Positions 36,348 through 45,655 of a DNA stretch of 64,000 nucleotides are shown piece by piece (within the stretch, counting starts at the first letter, position 1; each line of letters begins with the position of its first letter). This DNA is from Paenibacillaceae bacterium (GTDB taxonomy: Bacteria > Bacillota > Bacilli > Paenibacillales > Paenibacillaceae), in contig REGQ01000064.1 in assembly GCA_004134985.1 (NCBI GenBank), positions 310,001 through 374,000 on the forward strand, given 5' to 3'. Under the pieces are notes generated by a model. That model was not told the DNA's origin and searched no databases. It worked only from the letters and a program-made list of their open reading frames with translations. Both the position numbers and the translations under genes were made by a program.

Positions 36348-38599
36348 GCCAGACGCTCCTTTGGTTTTACATCTTCCGGGTATTCAATCCGCGAATGAAA
36401 AATACCGATGACGGTTTCTTTCAATGTTTGAGCGATTTTATCCAGTTCTTTCATCGTCAGATCGCATTCATTGAATTGATTATCTTCTAGCCGGCCTTTA
36501 ATAATTTTGTTGATCATCGATTCAACATGCTCCATCGTCGGGTTGCGCAAACTGCGCACCGCTGCCTCAACGCAATCGGCAATGCCGACGATGGCCGCCT
36601 CCTTCGACTGCGCCTTCGGTCCGGGATAGCGGAAATCGTCCTCAGTAAAGTCAGGCTCGACGCCCTCTTCCTCTGCAAGCTTAGTCGCCTTGTGATAGAA
36701 ATATTTCAGGAACGTGGTCCCATGGTGCTGCTCCGCGATATCGCGCAGCGGTTTTGGAATATTATGCGCCTTCAACATTTCCACACCGTCTCTGGCGTGA
36801 GCGATAATAATGGATTTGCTAAGCTTCGGCTCAATGGAGTCATGCGGATTCTCAATGTTAGTCTGATTCTCGATGAAATAGCTTGGCCGCTTCGTCTTGC
36901 CGATATCGTGATAAAACGAACCGACCCGGCACAATAAGCCGTTCGCGCCGATCGATTCTGCAGCGGCTTCTGATAAATTGCCGACCATGACGCTATGATG
37001 ATACGTCCCTGGCGTTTCCGTAAGCAGCTTGCGCAGCAGCGGGTGATTCGGGTTCGATAGCTCAACAAGCTTAAGCGCCGACAAGATGCCGAACGAAACT
37101 TCAAAGAACGGCATTAAGCCAATGACCAAAATGGCCGTTACCAGTCCGCTTCCAAAAACGGAAGCTACCGAGTAAAGCACAACCGACCGCTCCGGCATTT
37201 CGCCGACCATCAACAGCGCCAGCACGGCCACTGAACCGAACAGGCAGACCATAATGGCAGACTTCAAAATCGTTGACCGCTGGCTGGCGCGGTACAGTGA
37301 GAAAATCGCTGTAAACGACACAACCAGGATGGCAAAACCGTATTGAAAATCAAATATTTGATCCTGGCGCATATTAAACATAATGCTGCCAATAATCGCA
37401 AACACAACCGAGCTTACCATCGCCAAATGGAAGTCAAGCAGCAGCATAATCAGCATGCCACCCATCGCGACGGGAGCCAAATAGCCGACAAATGGCATGT
37501 TCTGCGTCTGAATCATACTGGCAATTTGCATCATCATTAAGTTTAGCAGAAAAATAAGCCAGAGCATCAGCAGCTGCGAATTGGAATAATTCATTTTGCC
37601 GCCAACTGCCCCTAAGACAGCGGATTGTGCGGTAAATTGATAGATCACAAGTGCAAACAAAGCGGAGAACAACAAGACGCCGAGCTGCGGCCAATACGTT
37701 CGCTTGCTCTGCAATAAACCGAGCGCCTGCAAGCGGTCATAGACATCCTGTGTGATTTTCTCGCCTTCCCGCACGACGATGTCGCCTTCATTGACCACGA
37801 CTTTCGGCGCATTCTCCTTGGCTAGTCTTCTTGCTTCATCCGACGCTTCCTTGTCAGCAAATTTGTTCGGCATCAGCCCGTAGCGGGCCAATTCCTGAAC
37901 GATTTCCCGCTGCGTCCGATCGGAAAGCGAACTGGCATTGACGAGTTCTGCAACTTTGGTGCGGGCCGTCTCGGCCTCTCGCAGCTGCTCACCCATCATC
38001 AGTTCTCGAACGATGTCGCGGGTAACAGTACGCATTTCATTCAATTGCTCCGAATTTAACCGTGGAAGCTTATAGAAGGTTTCTTCCGGAATTGTATATT
38101 GCTGTTCCTTGACGATTTTGTTCATTTCTTCCATGATCGTCGAATTGTACGTTTCTGTAGTAGCGTTATTCCGAACAAAGGTATCCACAAACTGCGAATA
38201 ATACCGCGGAATCTCAGTACGATAAATATCAATCTTGTTGTTCAGCGTCACCTGGTTGTCCTGATTGATCTGCTCCATCCGCTGAAAAATCTGGTCAATC
38301 AACGTTTCGTTGCGCAAGGCGACAATATTGTAAACGGTCTGCTCTTTTTCAGCTGCCTCTTCCTGCGCCTTGATAGTCGCCTTCTCATCCACCCATTGCG
38401 TCGGCGAGCGAATATCGCTTGCGCTCACTTCGTTGAGCTGGATATTGTAGGTTTTGGGCACAAGATGGGCAGATAAATTAAAATAGAACAGCAAGACAAA
38501 CATTAACAGCAGCAGCCAGCGAACGCCCTGACTGTGCTTTAGAAATGCTAGTTTGGTGGATTGAGAGACCGTCCGGTTCGCGACCTGCTTTCGGTTCAT
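36344..38599 (-). CDS. 7TM HD-domain phosphohydrolase (YqfF/PgpH type)
   Basis: Membrane phosphodiesterase; its relative PgpH in Listeria degrades cyclic di-AMP. Seen in order: a cytoplasmic tip and helix (WLLLLMFVLLFYFNLSAHLVP); a large extracellular 7TMR-HDED domain to about residue 310; seven membrane helices (about 315-500); and the cytosolic HD domain with TPGTYHHSVMVGNLSEAAAE, SFYHDIGKTKRPSYFIEN and HARDGVEMLKAHNIP. 751 aa. The nucleotide target here is inference. Confidence 0.93.
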   Translation of the reverse strand: MNRKQVANRTVSQSTKLAFLKHSQGVRWLLLLMFVLLFYFNLSAHLVPKTYNIQLNEVSASDIRSPTQWVDEKATIKAQEEAAEKEQTVYNIVALRNETLIDQIFQRMEQINQDNQVTLNNKIDIYRTEIPRYYSQFVDTFVRNNATTETYNSTIMEEMNKIVKEQQYTIPEETFYKLPRLNSEQLNEMRTVTRDIVRELMMGEQLREAETARTKVAELVNASSLSDRTQREIVQELARYGLMPNKFADKEASDEARRLAKENAPKVVVNEGDIVVREGEKITQDVYDRLQALGLLQSKRTYWPQLGVLLFSALFALVIYQFTAQSAVLGAVGGKMNYSNSQLLMLWLIFLLNLMMMQIASMIQTQNMPFVGYLAPVAMGGMLIMLLLDFHLAMVSSVVFAIIGSIMFNMRQDQIFDFQYGFAILVVSFTAIFSLYRASQRSTILKSAIMVCLFGSVAVLALLMVGEMPERSVVLYSVASVFGSGLVTAILVIGLMPFFEVSFGILSALKLVELSNPNHPLLRKLLTETPGTYHHSVMVGNLSEAAAESIGANGLLCRVGSFYHDIGKTKRPSYFIENQTNIENPHDSIEPKLSKSIIIAHARDGVEMLKAHNIPKPLRDIAEQHHGTTFLKYFYHKATKLAEEEGVEPDFTEDDFRYPGPKAQSKEAAIVGIADCVEAAVRSLRNPTMEHVESMINKIIKGRLEDNQFNECDLTMKELDKIAQTLKETVIGIFHSRIEYPEDVKPKERLA

Positions 38600-38616
38600 A
38601 CGGCGTGCATTCCTCT

Positions 38617-39588
38617 CTATCTTTGTTTTTCCTGGTCCTCATTGTATGCCATAATAATCTGTTGTACAAGCGAGTGCCTAACAACATCCGCTTCGCTAAA
38701 TGTAATGAAACCAATCTCTCCAACAGGCTGCAATATCCGCGCCGCTTCAATCAACCCGGACTTCTTGCCTCTAGGCAAATCGATTTGGGTCACGTCGCCT
38801 GTAATCACCATTTTGGAACCGAATCCAAGACGGGTCAAGAACATCTTCATCTGCTCAGGAGTCGTATTCTGGGCCTCGTCCAAAATGACAAATGAATCCT
38901 CCAGCGTTCTGCCGCGCATATAAGCAAGCGGAGCGACTTCAATCAGTCCTCTTTCGAATGCTTTGGCCGATTGATCGACGCCCATGACATCATGCAGCGC
39001 GTCATAAAGCGGACGTAAGTAAGGGTCTACCTTCTCCTGAAGATCCCCTGGCAGAAAGCCGAGGCTTTCGCCGGCTTCAACCGCAGGCCGGGTCAGGACG
39101 ATCCGTTTGACTTTGTTTTCCTTGAGCGCGGCAATGGCCATCACGACCGCCAAGTACGTCTTACCTGTACCCGCCGGCCCAATGCCGAATACAATATCTT
39201 TCTTTCTGATCGTTGATACATAGTGCCGCTGGCCAATGGTTTTGACACGGACCGGCTTGCCGCGGTACGTAGTTGTAATCTCTTCCTTGAATAAATCGAG
39301 CAGTTGATCGGCCTGCATCGTTTGCGATAATTCGAATGCATAGCTGATGTCCCGTTCACTAGGCGTGTAGCCGCCGCGAATAAGCTGAAGCAATACTGTA
39401 AACAGTTGTTCGAGCGACTCAAGTTCCTTCTCCTCGCCAGTAATGACAATTTCCGCATCGCGCGAGAGAATCGTCGCTTCCGTCTGCTGCTCCACGAACC
39501 GTAAATATCTGTCTTGCGGGCCGAACAGCGCCATTCCTTCCGCTGCGGTTTGCAGCGGGATTTTAACGACCTTCGTCTTATCCAACAA
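38617..39588 (-). CDS. phoH: PhoH family ATPase
   Basis: Cytoplasmic ATPase/RNA helicase-like protein of the PhoH (YqfE) line. Seen: a KH-like N-terminus of about 100 residues; Walker A GPAGTGKTYLAVVMA; LTRPAVEAGESLGFLPGDL; Walker B FVILDEAQNTTPEQMKMFLTRLG; and MVITGDVTQIDLP. 323 aa. It appears to start with TTG at 39586-39588, using the AAGGAG located in the last codons of yqfD, so translation is probably coupled. Confidence 0.93.
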   Translation of the reverse strand: MLDKTKVVKIPLQTAAEGMALFGPQDRYLRFVEQQTEATILSRDAEIVITGEEKELESLEQLFTVLLQLIRGGYTPSERDISYAFELSQTMQADQLLDLFKEEITTTYRGKPVRVKTIGQRHYVSTIRKKDIVFGIGPAGTGKTYLAVVMAIAALKENKVKRIVLTRPAVEAGESLGFLPGDLQEKVDPYLRPLYDALHDVMGVDQSAKAFERGLIEVAPLAYMRGRTLEDSFVILDEAQNTTPEQMKMFLTRLGFGSKMVITGDVTQIDLPRGKKSGLIEAARILQPVGEIGFITFSEADVVRHSLVQQIIMAYNEDQEKQR

Positions 39589-39594
39589 ACAGCC

Positions 39595-40788
39595 TCATTC
39601 TCCTTGCATCTGGACTAACGGCATTTCCGTCATGATCGATTGTTCTACCTCAAAAAATACTTTCATATAAACTTTACCATTCTCCGTCTTTTCATGCAAA
39701 AGGTTTTCATCAACGATCTTCGCATCCGTGCCTGCTTTCGACAAGATATCTGCTCTGGCCTGCAGCAGCCCAGCCGCTTTTGCTTCTTCTACAGTCAGTT
39801 TGTGCTTATCAATGCGCGTTTCCATCAAGGTTTGTTTAATTCTGCCCACAGGCAGCTTCAGACTGCGCCAGGATGCTTGTTCCGCACGCTCAATCGATTC
39901 AAAGGAGGTAAATGGATTGTCGCCATACCCGCTAACTTGCAATGAGCGGCTGCCCAGGACAACATGCCATTTCGTTTTTGCATTACCAGTATAGACCTTA
40001 ACCTGTCTTTCTAACGGAGACTCAATGCTATATTCATGCCACACGAGCCCTTTGACGGACCCTTTGGCCACCACAGTCGATGTATTATTGTCGGTTCCAA
40101 TTGTTCCGGAAATGAGAATTTGTCCTTTTTTCACCTTCGAGTTTCGCTTGACGACGGGACGGCCGGCCTCCGCAATAATTTCGGTTACTACCGCATCTGT
40201 ATTGGCAACCAGATGGCGCGGACTATAGAGCGCTTTGGGACCCGGAATCGTGCTTTCCACCACTTTAATAGAGATTTTGATTCCCTGTTTCTCTATTCCG
40301 ACCCATGCAGCTCCCGGCAGCTTCCGAATCAAATTGCGGGATAGCGTGTCCATTTCATCCAGGCGAAAAGACCACTGCATCGGATAAATGCCTTCCTCGT
40401 AGGCTGCCTGACGGATCTGCTCTTGCGATATCGTATGATTGCCGGAAATTTCAACTTCCCACACTAAAGAAGACAGCGCGTACAGCCCTGCGATAAACAG
40501 AAACAAGCCGATTGCAAAAAACTTGCGCCGCTCCACTCTAGCCAGCCAGAAAGGGAAGCCTTGACGGCCGACAACATGAATTTTACAGCTTGTCCGTCGC
40601 AAAAGCGGACGAAGACGGAAGAAATCGCTGACCGACAGATCGCAATACATCTCCTCTCCTCCCGTCCTGCGGATCGACCACAGGCGGATACCCGCTTCCG
40701 CCGCCGCGTTGACAAGCTCCTCCTGCCTTGCTCCGCGAATCTGCGCGGTTACCATACCTCTTGCAGTTTGCAGCCATGATACCTTCAC
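39595..40788 (-). CDS. yqfD: Sporulation protein YqfD
   Basis: Needed for efficient sporulation in B. subtilis; made in the mother cell. Seen: an N-terminal domain (about 1-85), a membrane helix (FFAIGLFLFIAGLYALSSLVWEVEI), and an outside domain including SGNHTISQEQIRQAAYEEGIYP, IEKQGIKISIKVVE, and VTEIIAEAGRPVVKRNSKVKKGQILISG. About 397 aa from the GTG at 40786-40788 with AGAGGGGG upstream; an earlier TTG frame overlaps yqfC. Confidence 0.92.
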   Translation of the reverse strand: MKVSWLQTARGMVTAQIRGARQEELVNAAAEAGIRLWSIRRTGGEEMYCDLSVSDFFRLRPLLRRTSCKIHVVGRQGFPFWLARVERRKFFAIGLFLFIAGLYALSSLVWEVEISGNHTISQEQIRQAAYEEGIYPMQWSFRLDEMDTLSRNLIRKLPGAAWVGIEKQGIKISIKVVESTIPGPKALYSPRHLVANTDAVVTEIIAEAGRPVVKRNSKVKKGQILISGTIGTDNNTSTVVAKGSVKGLVWHEYSIESPLERQVKVYTGNAKTKWHVVLGSRSLQVSGYGDNPFTSFESIERAEQASWRSLKLPVGRIKQTLMETRIDKHKLTVEEAKAAGLLQARADILSKAGTDAKIVDENLLHEKTENGKVYMKVFFEVEQSIMTEMPLVQMQGE

Positions 40789-40805
40789 AGATGGTCCCCC
40801 CTCTT

Positions 40806-41084
40806 TCAATCATAGATTTGAATATGAGCAATCTGCCCTTCAATAAACACTTCTTCCGTCCAGATCGCACGGATGACCAACTCTTTGCCATTCACCTCAA
40901 GTTCACCTTTGCTGAGGGCAAGACGAAGCTTATCTTCGGAGAAGTGAAGTACGCCACGATGGTTTTCAATATAAAGCTGACGATTGCCGATCAGGGTCAT
41001 TCGGGGCAGATCAAAGACGACATCCTGTGGCAAATCGAGAATTTCGGCCGTTATTTTTCGAATTTTTCGACTGATTCGACGCAT
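40806..41084 (-). CDS. yqfC: Sporulation protein YqfC
   Basis: A 92-aa protein of the YqfC family: ITAEILDLPQDVVFDLPRMTLIGNRQLYIENHRGVLHFSEDKLRL, then VNGKELVIRAIWTEEVFIEGQI. Sigma-E controlled in B. subtilis; no convincing sigma-E promoter could be fixed here. GGAGGGGAGG lies about 13 nt before the ATG. Cotranscribed with yqfD. Confidence 0.9.
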   Translation of the reverse strand: MRRISRKIRKITAEILDLPQDVVFDLPRMTLIGNRQLYIENHRGVLHFSEDKLRLALSKGELEVNGKELVIRAIWTEEVFIEGQIAHIQIYD

Positions 41085-41172
41085 CCTTTAAACGATGCCT
41101 CCCCTCCCGTACCTTACAAAAATATGCGGCAGGCAGGAATTTTATGTACAGCGTTGACCCGGACACAAAAAA

Positions 41173-41213
41173 ATGAGGCTGCCCTCCCCTTTCAGGAAAG
41201 ACAGCCTCATCGT
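41173..41213 (-). terminator. Rho-independent terminator
   Basis: ATGAGGCTG pairs with CAGCCTCAT around a longer loop. On the minus strand it is followed by seven T. It ends the nfeD-floA-41235 unit before yqfC. Confidence 0.8.
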
Positions 41214-41234
41214 GTATGACAACAAACTTATGAA

Positions 41235-41789
41235 TTAACGAAATGGCCGCTTGGCACGCGGCGGGCCCAAAATCTCAGCCCAAAGAATCGCCTGTTTCAA
41301 CTCATCAAGCTTTTGTTCCTGGCTGTCCAGCTTCGGAAGCTGTGATGACAGCACGCCAGCTTGCCGGCTGGCTTGACCATCTCGCTCGCTTGACCGTGAG
41401 ACAGACTGCTGGCCTGCCTGCTGCCTCGTCTGCACTGCCCGCACAGTGGGCACGGCCGGTTTAGGCTCAGGGCGCTTGCGCTGCTCCTGAGGCGTCTCAG
41501 GCGTATCATACTGGATAGGATAGCGAACCGGCCCTGATTGCTCGGCAGGGGGACGACTCACTACCGGTTCAGGATATCCGCTGTCCGCAGAAGACGGCAC
41601 CCGCCTCATATCCGGACGCGGCTGACGAGGGGAAAGCGGGTCAGACGACGGCTGTCCGGAAGGCGTTCTCCCGGGAGGCGCCTGCTGACCCGGATTTCCT
41701 CTTAATTTGCCCAGCAAAGAAAACAGAAACCCGACGATAATGATCACAATAAAGATATTGTCAAACAAAAAAGCGATTAGATTTTCCAT
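41235..41789 (-). CDS. Proline-rich single-helix membrane protein, unknown function
   Basis: 184 aa, not recognised. Residues about 4-28 form one membrane helix (LIAFLFDNIFIVIIIVGFLFSLL). The rest is a disordered Pro/Gln/Arg/Ser-rich domain (GQQAPPGRTPSGQPSSDPLS, QRKRPEPKPAVPTVRAVQTR). A short conserved-looking end follows (LDELKQAILWAEILGPPRAKRPF). It lies 44 bp downstream of floA and before the terminator, so it is probably cotranscribed with nfeD and floA, in the place of yqfB in B. subtilis. Confidence 0.7.
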   Translation of the reverse strand: MENLIAFLFDNIFIVIIIVGFLFSLLGKLRGNPGQQAPPGRTPSGQPSSDPLSPRQPRPDMRRVPSSADSGYPEPVVSRPPAEQSGPVRYPIQYDTPETPQEQRKRPEPKPAVPTVRAVQTRQQAGQQSVSRSSERDGQASRQAGVLSSQLPKLDSQEQKLDELKQAILWAEILGPPRAKRPFR

Positions 41790-41833
41790 GGCATACCCTC
41801 CATAAGTGAAGCCTATCTAAAGTCTTCGCTGCT

Positions 41834-42826
41834 TCACAATGGTCTGTCTTTATCAGCGTTATTATCCTGCTTGCCGATCATACCGCGCATTTGAGTATCC
41901 GCTTCGATATTTTTCAGGTTCATGTAATCCATCACGCCAATATTGCCTGATTTCAATGCATCGGCCATCGCAAGCGGTACTTGGGATTCGGATTCCACAA
42001 CGCGCGCTCTCATCTCAACGACACGCGCCTTCATCTCTTGCTCTAGCGCTACCGCCATTGCGCGGCGCTCTTCGGCTTTCGCCTGTGCGATTTGCTTATC
42101 GGCTTCCGCCTGCTCGGTTTGCAGGAACGCGCCGATGTTTTTACCTACATCTACGTCCGCGATATCAATGGACAAAATTTCGAAAGCTGTTCCTGAATCC
42201 AAACCTTTGCTCAGTACAGTACGGGAAATCATGTCTGGATTTTCAAGTACCTCTTTGTGAGAGGAAGCCGAACCGTTTGTACTTACAATCCCCTCGCCGA
42301 CACGGGCAATAATTGTCTCTTCCCCCGCGCCCCCGACGAGACGGTCGATGTTGGCACGCACAGTAACACGCGCTCTGACTTTCACTTCAATACCATCCTT
42401 CGCTACCGCAGAAACAACTGGTGTTTCGATAACTTTCGGGTTTACGCTCATTTGTACTGCCTGCAGAACATCACGTCCTGCCAGATCGATCGCCGCAGCG
42501 CGGGCGAACTCAAGCGCGATATCAGCGCGCTGCGCCGCAATCAGCGCATTGACTACGCGGTCAACATTACCGCCGGCAAGGAAATGGCTCTCCAACTGGT
42601 TGATCGAAAGTCCCAGACCGGCTTTGGTCGCCTTGATCAACGGGTTAACGATTCTGCTTGGTACGACACGACGCAGACGCATGGCGACGAGTGTAATAAT
42701 CCCTACGCGCACTCCCGAAGCGACGGCTGAAATCCATAGCATAAACGGGAAAAAGCTCATAAATACGGAGATCACGACAATGGCTACAACAGCGATAATC
42801 AAATATAATACGACCGGCTCTAGCAA
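41834..42826 (-). CDS. floA: Flotillin-like protein FloA
   Basis: Scaffold of functional membrane microdomains. Seen: an N-terminal hydrophobic hairpin ([30 protein letters not shown]), SPFH domain segments ([38 protein letters not shown]), and a C-terminal flotillin coil rich in EA/QA repeats ([20 protein letters not shown]). The protein ends in a polar tail. 330 aa. It follows the NfeD-type protease gene by 36 bp, the usual pairing. Confidence 0.96.
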   Translation of the reverse strand: MLEPVVLYLIIAVVAIVVISVFMSFFPFMLWISAVASGVRVGIITLVAMRLRRVVPSRIVNPLIKATKAGLGLSINQLESHFLAGGNVDRVVNALIAAQRADIALEFARAAAIDLAGRDVLQAVQMSVNPKVIETPVVSAVAKDGIEVKVRARVTVRANIDRLVGGAGEETIIARVGEGIVSTNGSASSHKEVLENPDMISRTVLSKGLDSGTAFEILSIDIADVDVGKNIGAFLQTEQAEADKQIAQAKAEERRAMAVALEQEMKARVVEMRARVVESESQVPLAMADALKSGNIGVMDYMNLKNIEADTQMRGMIGKQDNNADKDRPL

Positions 42827-42862
42827 TAAAATCCCTCCAACTCAATTTTAGTTGTTTTTCTC

Positions 42863-44239
42863 TTACACGATTTCCTTTACAACAACCCTCGTTCCTTCAA
42901 CTTTAATGACCTTGACTTTCCTTCCGCTGTCCACGAACTCGCCGGAAGTCACCACGTCCACTCGCTCATCGCCAATGACAACGGTACCTGAAGGCCGCAG
43001 CGGCGTTTGTGTAACGCCTTCCTGAAATAACAGCACATCCTTCGATGCCGCTGGCGTGAAGCCTTCTTCCTTCGTCAGTCGCTCGCTCAGGATAAATCGG
43101 TTCCAAACTCCCCGCTTTTTGAATATCCAGGCGAAAATAATAACGATGACAAGCGCAATGAGTGAAGCAGTGCCTAAAGACGCCAATGCGTCACCGCGGT
43201 CATGGGCAGCAAGGACGACTCCTCCAACAAGCGAAGCGATACCAAGCACCCCCAATATACCAAAGCTTGGAACAAAAAGCTCTACAATTAATAAACCAAT
43301 GCCAATTACAAAGATCGCAACCGACTCCAGACCTGCAAATCCAGCCACGTAATGGCCAAAGAAATAAAGTCCGAATGAAAGCGCTCCGATAATGCCTGGC
43401 GCTCCAAAACCCGGTACAAACAACTCGATGGCAATGCCCGCGATGCCGATGATTAACAGCAGGGTCCGAATAAGCGGCGAGAGCAGCCAGCGTGCCAGGT
43501 TTTCAGCAGGACTTGGCGTAATCTCGATTACGGTGCGATGTTCAAGTCCTAACCATGCCAGTGTTTCCTCTACCGAACCGGCGATTTTCTCGGCATAACC
43601 GACCTTGAGCGCATCCTCCGCAGTCAGCGTCAAAATTTGTCCCTTGGCCACTGTCTTATTGATTTCAGGAAACTGGAACTCGGCGGCTGGATCAACCATC
43701 GCAATCGCTATATCTGGATTGCGGCCATTCATTTTGGCTGCGCCCTCCATTTTCTCGGTCCACAATGAGAGAATCTTGGGATCATCAATTAGTGCTCCTG
43801 TCCCGTCAACAACGGCGGCATCGCCGATTGTACTCGATGGGCGCATGACAATTTGATCAGCATTCAGAGCGATGTATGAACCTGCCGAAATGGCATTATT
43901 ACGTACAAAAGCAACCGTAGGCACACTGCTTTCGCGAATCAAATGGCCAATCTCATCCGCACTGGTTACAAGACCGCCATACGTATTGATGACCAGAATG
44001 ATCTTTTCAGCTTGCGCCGTCTCCGCTTCCTTGTATGCCCGCGTCAGAAACGAGGACAGGCCTGACTCGATCGTTTGCTCCACCGGAATGACGAACACGG
44101 CAGGTCCGTTAGCCGACGGGTTCGCCTTGTCAGTGTCCGCGGCAGATGCAAACGGAATGATTAGCGACCATGCCAGCGCGGCAAGCAGCAACAAAAGAGC
44201 TGAACGGGAAAACCAGCTTTTTAAGCTTGATGAAGGCAC
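42863..44239 (-). CDS. NfeD family membrane serine protease (YqeZ-like)
   Basis: ClpP-class membrane protease that acts with flotillin. Seen: a signal peptide (SALLLLLAALAWSLIIPFASA), the ClpP-like domain (KIILVINTYGGLVTSADEIG; catalytic Ser in FVRNNAISAGSYIALNADQI), then about five membrane helices. The C-terminal NfeD OB-fold ends in GRKVKVIKVEGTRVVVKEIV. The GTG at 44237-44239 with AAAGGAGG is clearly the start, giving 458 aa; 36 upstream open codons are excluded. Confidence 0.94.
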   Translation of the reverse strand: MPSSSLKSWFSRSALLLLLAALAWSLIIPFASAADTDKANPSANGPAVFVIPVEQTIESGLSSFLTRAYKEAETAQAEKIILVINTYGGLVTSADEIGHLIRESSVPTVAFVRNNAISAGSYIALNADQIVMRPSSTIGDAAVVDGTGALIDDPKILSLWTEKMEGAAKMNGRNPDIAIAMVDPAAEFQFPEINKTVAKGQILTLTAEDALKVGYAEKIAGSVEETLAWLGLEHRTVIEITPSPAENLARWLLSPLIRTLLLIIGIAGIAIELFVPGFGAPGIIGALSFGLYFFGHYVAGFAGLESVAIFVIGIGLLIVELFVPSFGILGVLGIASLVGGVVLAAHDRGDALASLGTASLIALVIVIIFAWIFKKRGVWNRFILSERLTKEEGFTPAASKDVLLFQEGVTQTPLRPSGTVVIGDERVDVVTSGEFVDSGRKVKVIKVEGTRVVVKEIV

Positions 44240-44336
44240 CTTGGTTCCTCCTTTTCGATTAATAATCTCTAATACGTAAAAAGCTGGCCTCCGTTTCAAA
44301 AAAAATGCCCTATGTATTCTCCCTGCTACGACAAAG

Positions 44337-44361
44337 AACGTCCCCAATAAGGGACGTTCCT
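44337..44361 (-). terminator. Rho-independent terminator of rpsU-yqeY
   Basis: AACGTCCC pairs with GGGACGTT, with CTTTG after it on the minus strand. The T-run is short. Confidence 0.6.
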
Positions 44362-44370
44362 GGGAATGAT

Positions 44371-44814
44371 CTATTGCAGAAATTGCTGAACGAACCGATT
44401 TACTAGCTTACCGTCAGCGCGTCCCTTTACTTTAGGCATTAGAGCGCTCATGACTTTCCCTATTTCGGCTTTGGAAGAAGCACCGGTTTCCTGGATGGTC
44501 TGCTGTACGATCACTTTGATCTCTTCTTCGGATAGCTGCTCGGGTAGGTAAACACTAATAATATCTATTTCTGCGGCGAGGCTAGTCGCTAAATCTTCAC
44601 GGCCGGCTTTTATAAATTCTTGGAGGGAATCTTTACGCTGCTTAATTTCACGACTTAGAATATCAAGCACTTCATTGTCATCGAGCGTGCGCTTCAAATC
44701 AATCTCCTGATTTTTAATTGCAGCTCGGACCATGCGAATCGTGGAAAGTTTGAACTTGTCCCGACTCTTCATTGCTTCCTTCATATCGTCGTTCAATTGT
44801 TCGCTCAGGTTCAT
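44371..44814 (-). CDS. yqeY: GatB/YqeY domain protein
   Basis: A 147-aa protein of the YqeY family, related to the tRNA-binding tail of GatB. Seen: LNDDMKEAMKSRDKFKLSTIRMVRAAIKNQEIDL, AAEIDIISVYLPEQLSEEEI, and IGKVMSALMPKVKGRADGKLVNRFVQQFL. It lies 15 bp after rpsU, the conserved pair. Molecular role unknown. Confidence 0.93.
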   Translation of the reverse strand: MNLSEQLNDDMKEAMKSRDKFKLSTIRMVRAAIKNQEIDLKRTLDDNEVLDILSREIKQRKDSLQEFIKAGREDLATSLAAEIDIISVYLPEQLSEEEIKVIVQQTIQETGASSKAEIGKVMSALMPKVKGRADGKLVNRFVQQFLQ

Positions 44815-44829
44815 TATGGAAGGATCCTC

Positions 44830-45003
44830 CTAAAACTTTCTTTTACGCGCAGCCTCGGACTTTTTCTTACGTTTGACGCTCGGCTTCTCGTAGTGCTTGC
44901 GCTTTTTGACCTCCGCCAAAACGCCGTCCTTTGCAATGGAGCGCTTGAAGCGACGAAGTGCAGCATCAATTGTTTCATTTTTGCGAACTTTCGTTTCAGA
45001 CAC
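44830..45003 (-). CDS. rpsU: 30S ribosomal protein S21
   Basis: Small basic ribosomal protein: [30 protein letters not shown] followed by [26 protein letters not shown]. 57 aa from the GTG at 45001-45003, with GGAGGG upstream; the frame is open 18 codons earlier but those do not belong. It heads the run towards sigA. Confidence 0.96.
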   Translation of the reverse strand: MSETKVRKNETIDAALRRFKRSIAKDGVLAEVKKRKHYEKPSVKRKKKSEAARKRKF

Positions 45004-45062
45004 CAGTTTTCCCTCCCTCCAAAACAGACCGTCCAGAAGAACAACACGGTTTATCAAACTAC

Positions 45063-45092
45063 ATTATATGTTAAAACAAAATGCTGTGTCAA
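45063..45092 (-). promoter_or_regulatory. Sigma-A promoter of rpsU
   Basis: Perfect TTGACA (45087-45092), an 18-bp spacer, and perfect TATAAT (45063-45068) on the minus strand. The -35 box reaches to within 2 bp of the upstream HIT gene's stop. Confidence 0.85.
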
Positions 45093-45093
45093 C

Positions 45094-45441
45094 TCACTTC
45101 TCACTAATTAAGCTGCCAAGCTGTTTGCCCCCCAGCAAATGCAAGTGCCAGTGGTACACAACCTGACCTCCCTCCTCGTTGCAGTTGTTGATCAACCGGT
45201 AGCCGCTCTCAGCAACTCCAAGCTCGCGCGCGAGCTGTTTGGCAGTGGAAAAAATTTCTGCCAGGCGTTCCCCGTCCGCATCTGTGAAATCATTCATGGT
45301 TGCAATATGCTTCTTCGGGATGATCAGTACATGGACTGGGGCCTGCGGCTGAATATCATGGAATGCGAGAACATGTTCATTCTCAAACGCTTTTTTGGAT
45401 GGAATTGCCCCTTCGACGATTTTGCAAAAAATGCAGTCCAT
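45094..45441 (-). CDS. hit: HIT family nucleotide-binding protein
   Basis: Histidine-triad hydrolase of the Hint type. Seen: CIFCKIVEGAIPSKKAFENE, HDIQPQAPVHVLIIPKKHI, INNCNEEGGQVVYHWHLHLLGGKQLG with the HxHxH triad. 115 aa from the ATG at 45439-45441 (GGAGG 8 nt upstream). Confidence 0.95.
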   Translation of the reverse strand: MDCIFCKIVEGAIPSKKAFENEHVLAFHDIQPQAPVHVLIIPKKHIATMNDFTDADGERLAEIFSTAKQLARELGVAESGYRLINNCNEEGGQVVYHWHLHLLGGKQLGSLISEK

Positions 45442-45588
45442 TACATACACCTCCTTTTGGAACCTCTCGCTTTATCATACCAGAATTAATGTGCTCGTCC
45501 AATAGGGATCGGCGGAATAAGGCAGATGCAAGCGGCGGCTCGGCGACTGGCCGCTGTTCCGCAACAACAAGCGGATCGTCAGACAAAC

Positions 45589-45618
45589 AGCACCCTGACA
45601 GTTAATGGTCAGGGTGCT
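45589..45618 (-). terminator. Hairpin terminator of the ECF module
   Basis: AGCACCCTGAC pairs perfectly with GTCAGGGTGCT around an 8-base loop. On the minus strand GTTTGT follows, so the T-run is weak. Confidence 0.6.
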
Positions 45619-45655
45619 CGCAAACAATCAAAACCGTATAAATGGATAGATGTAC

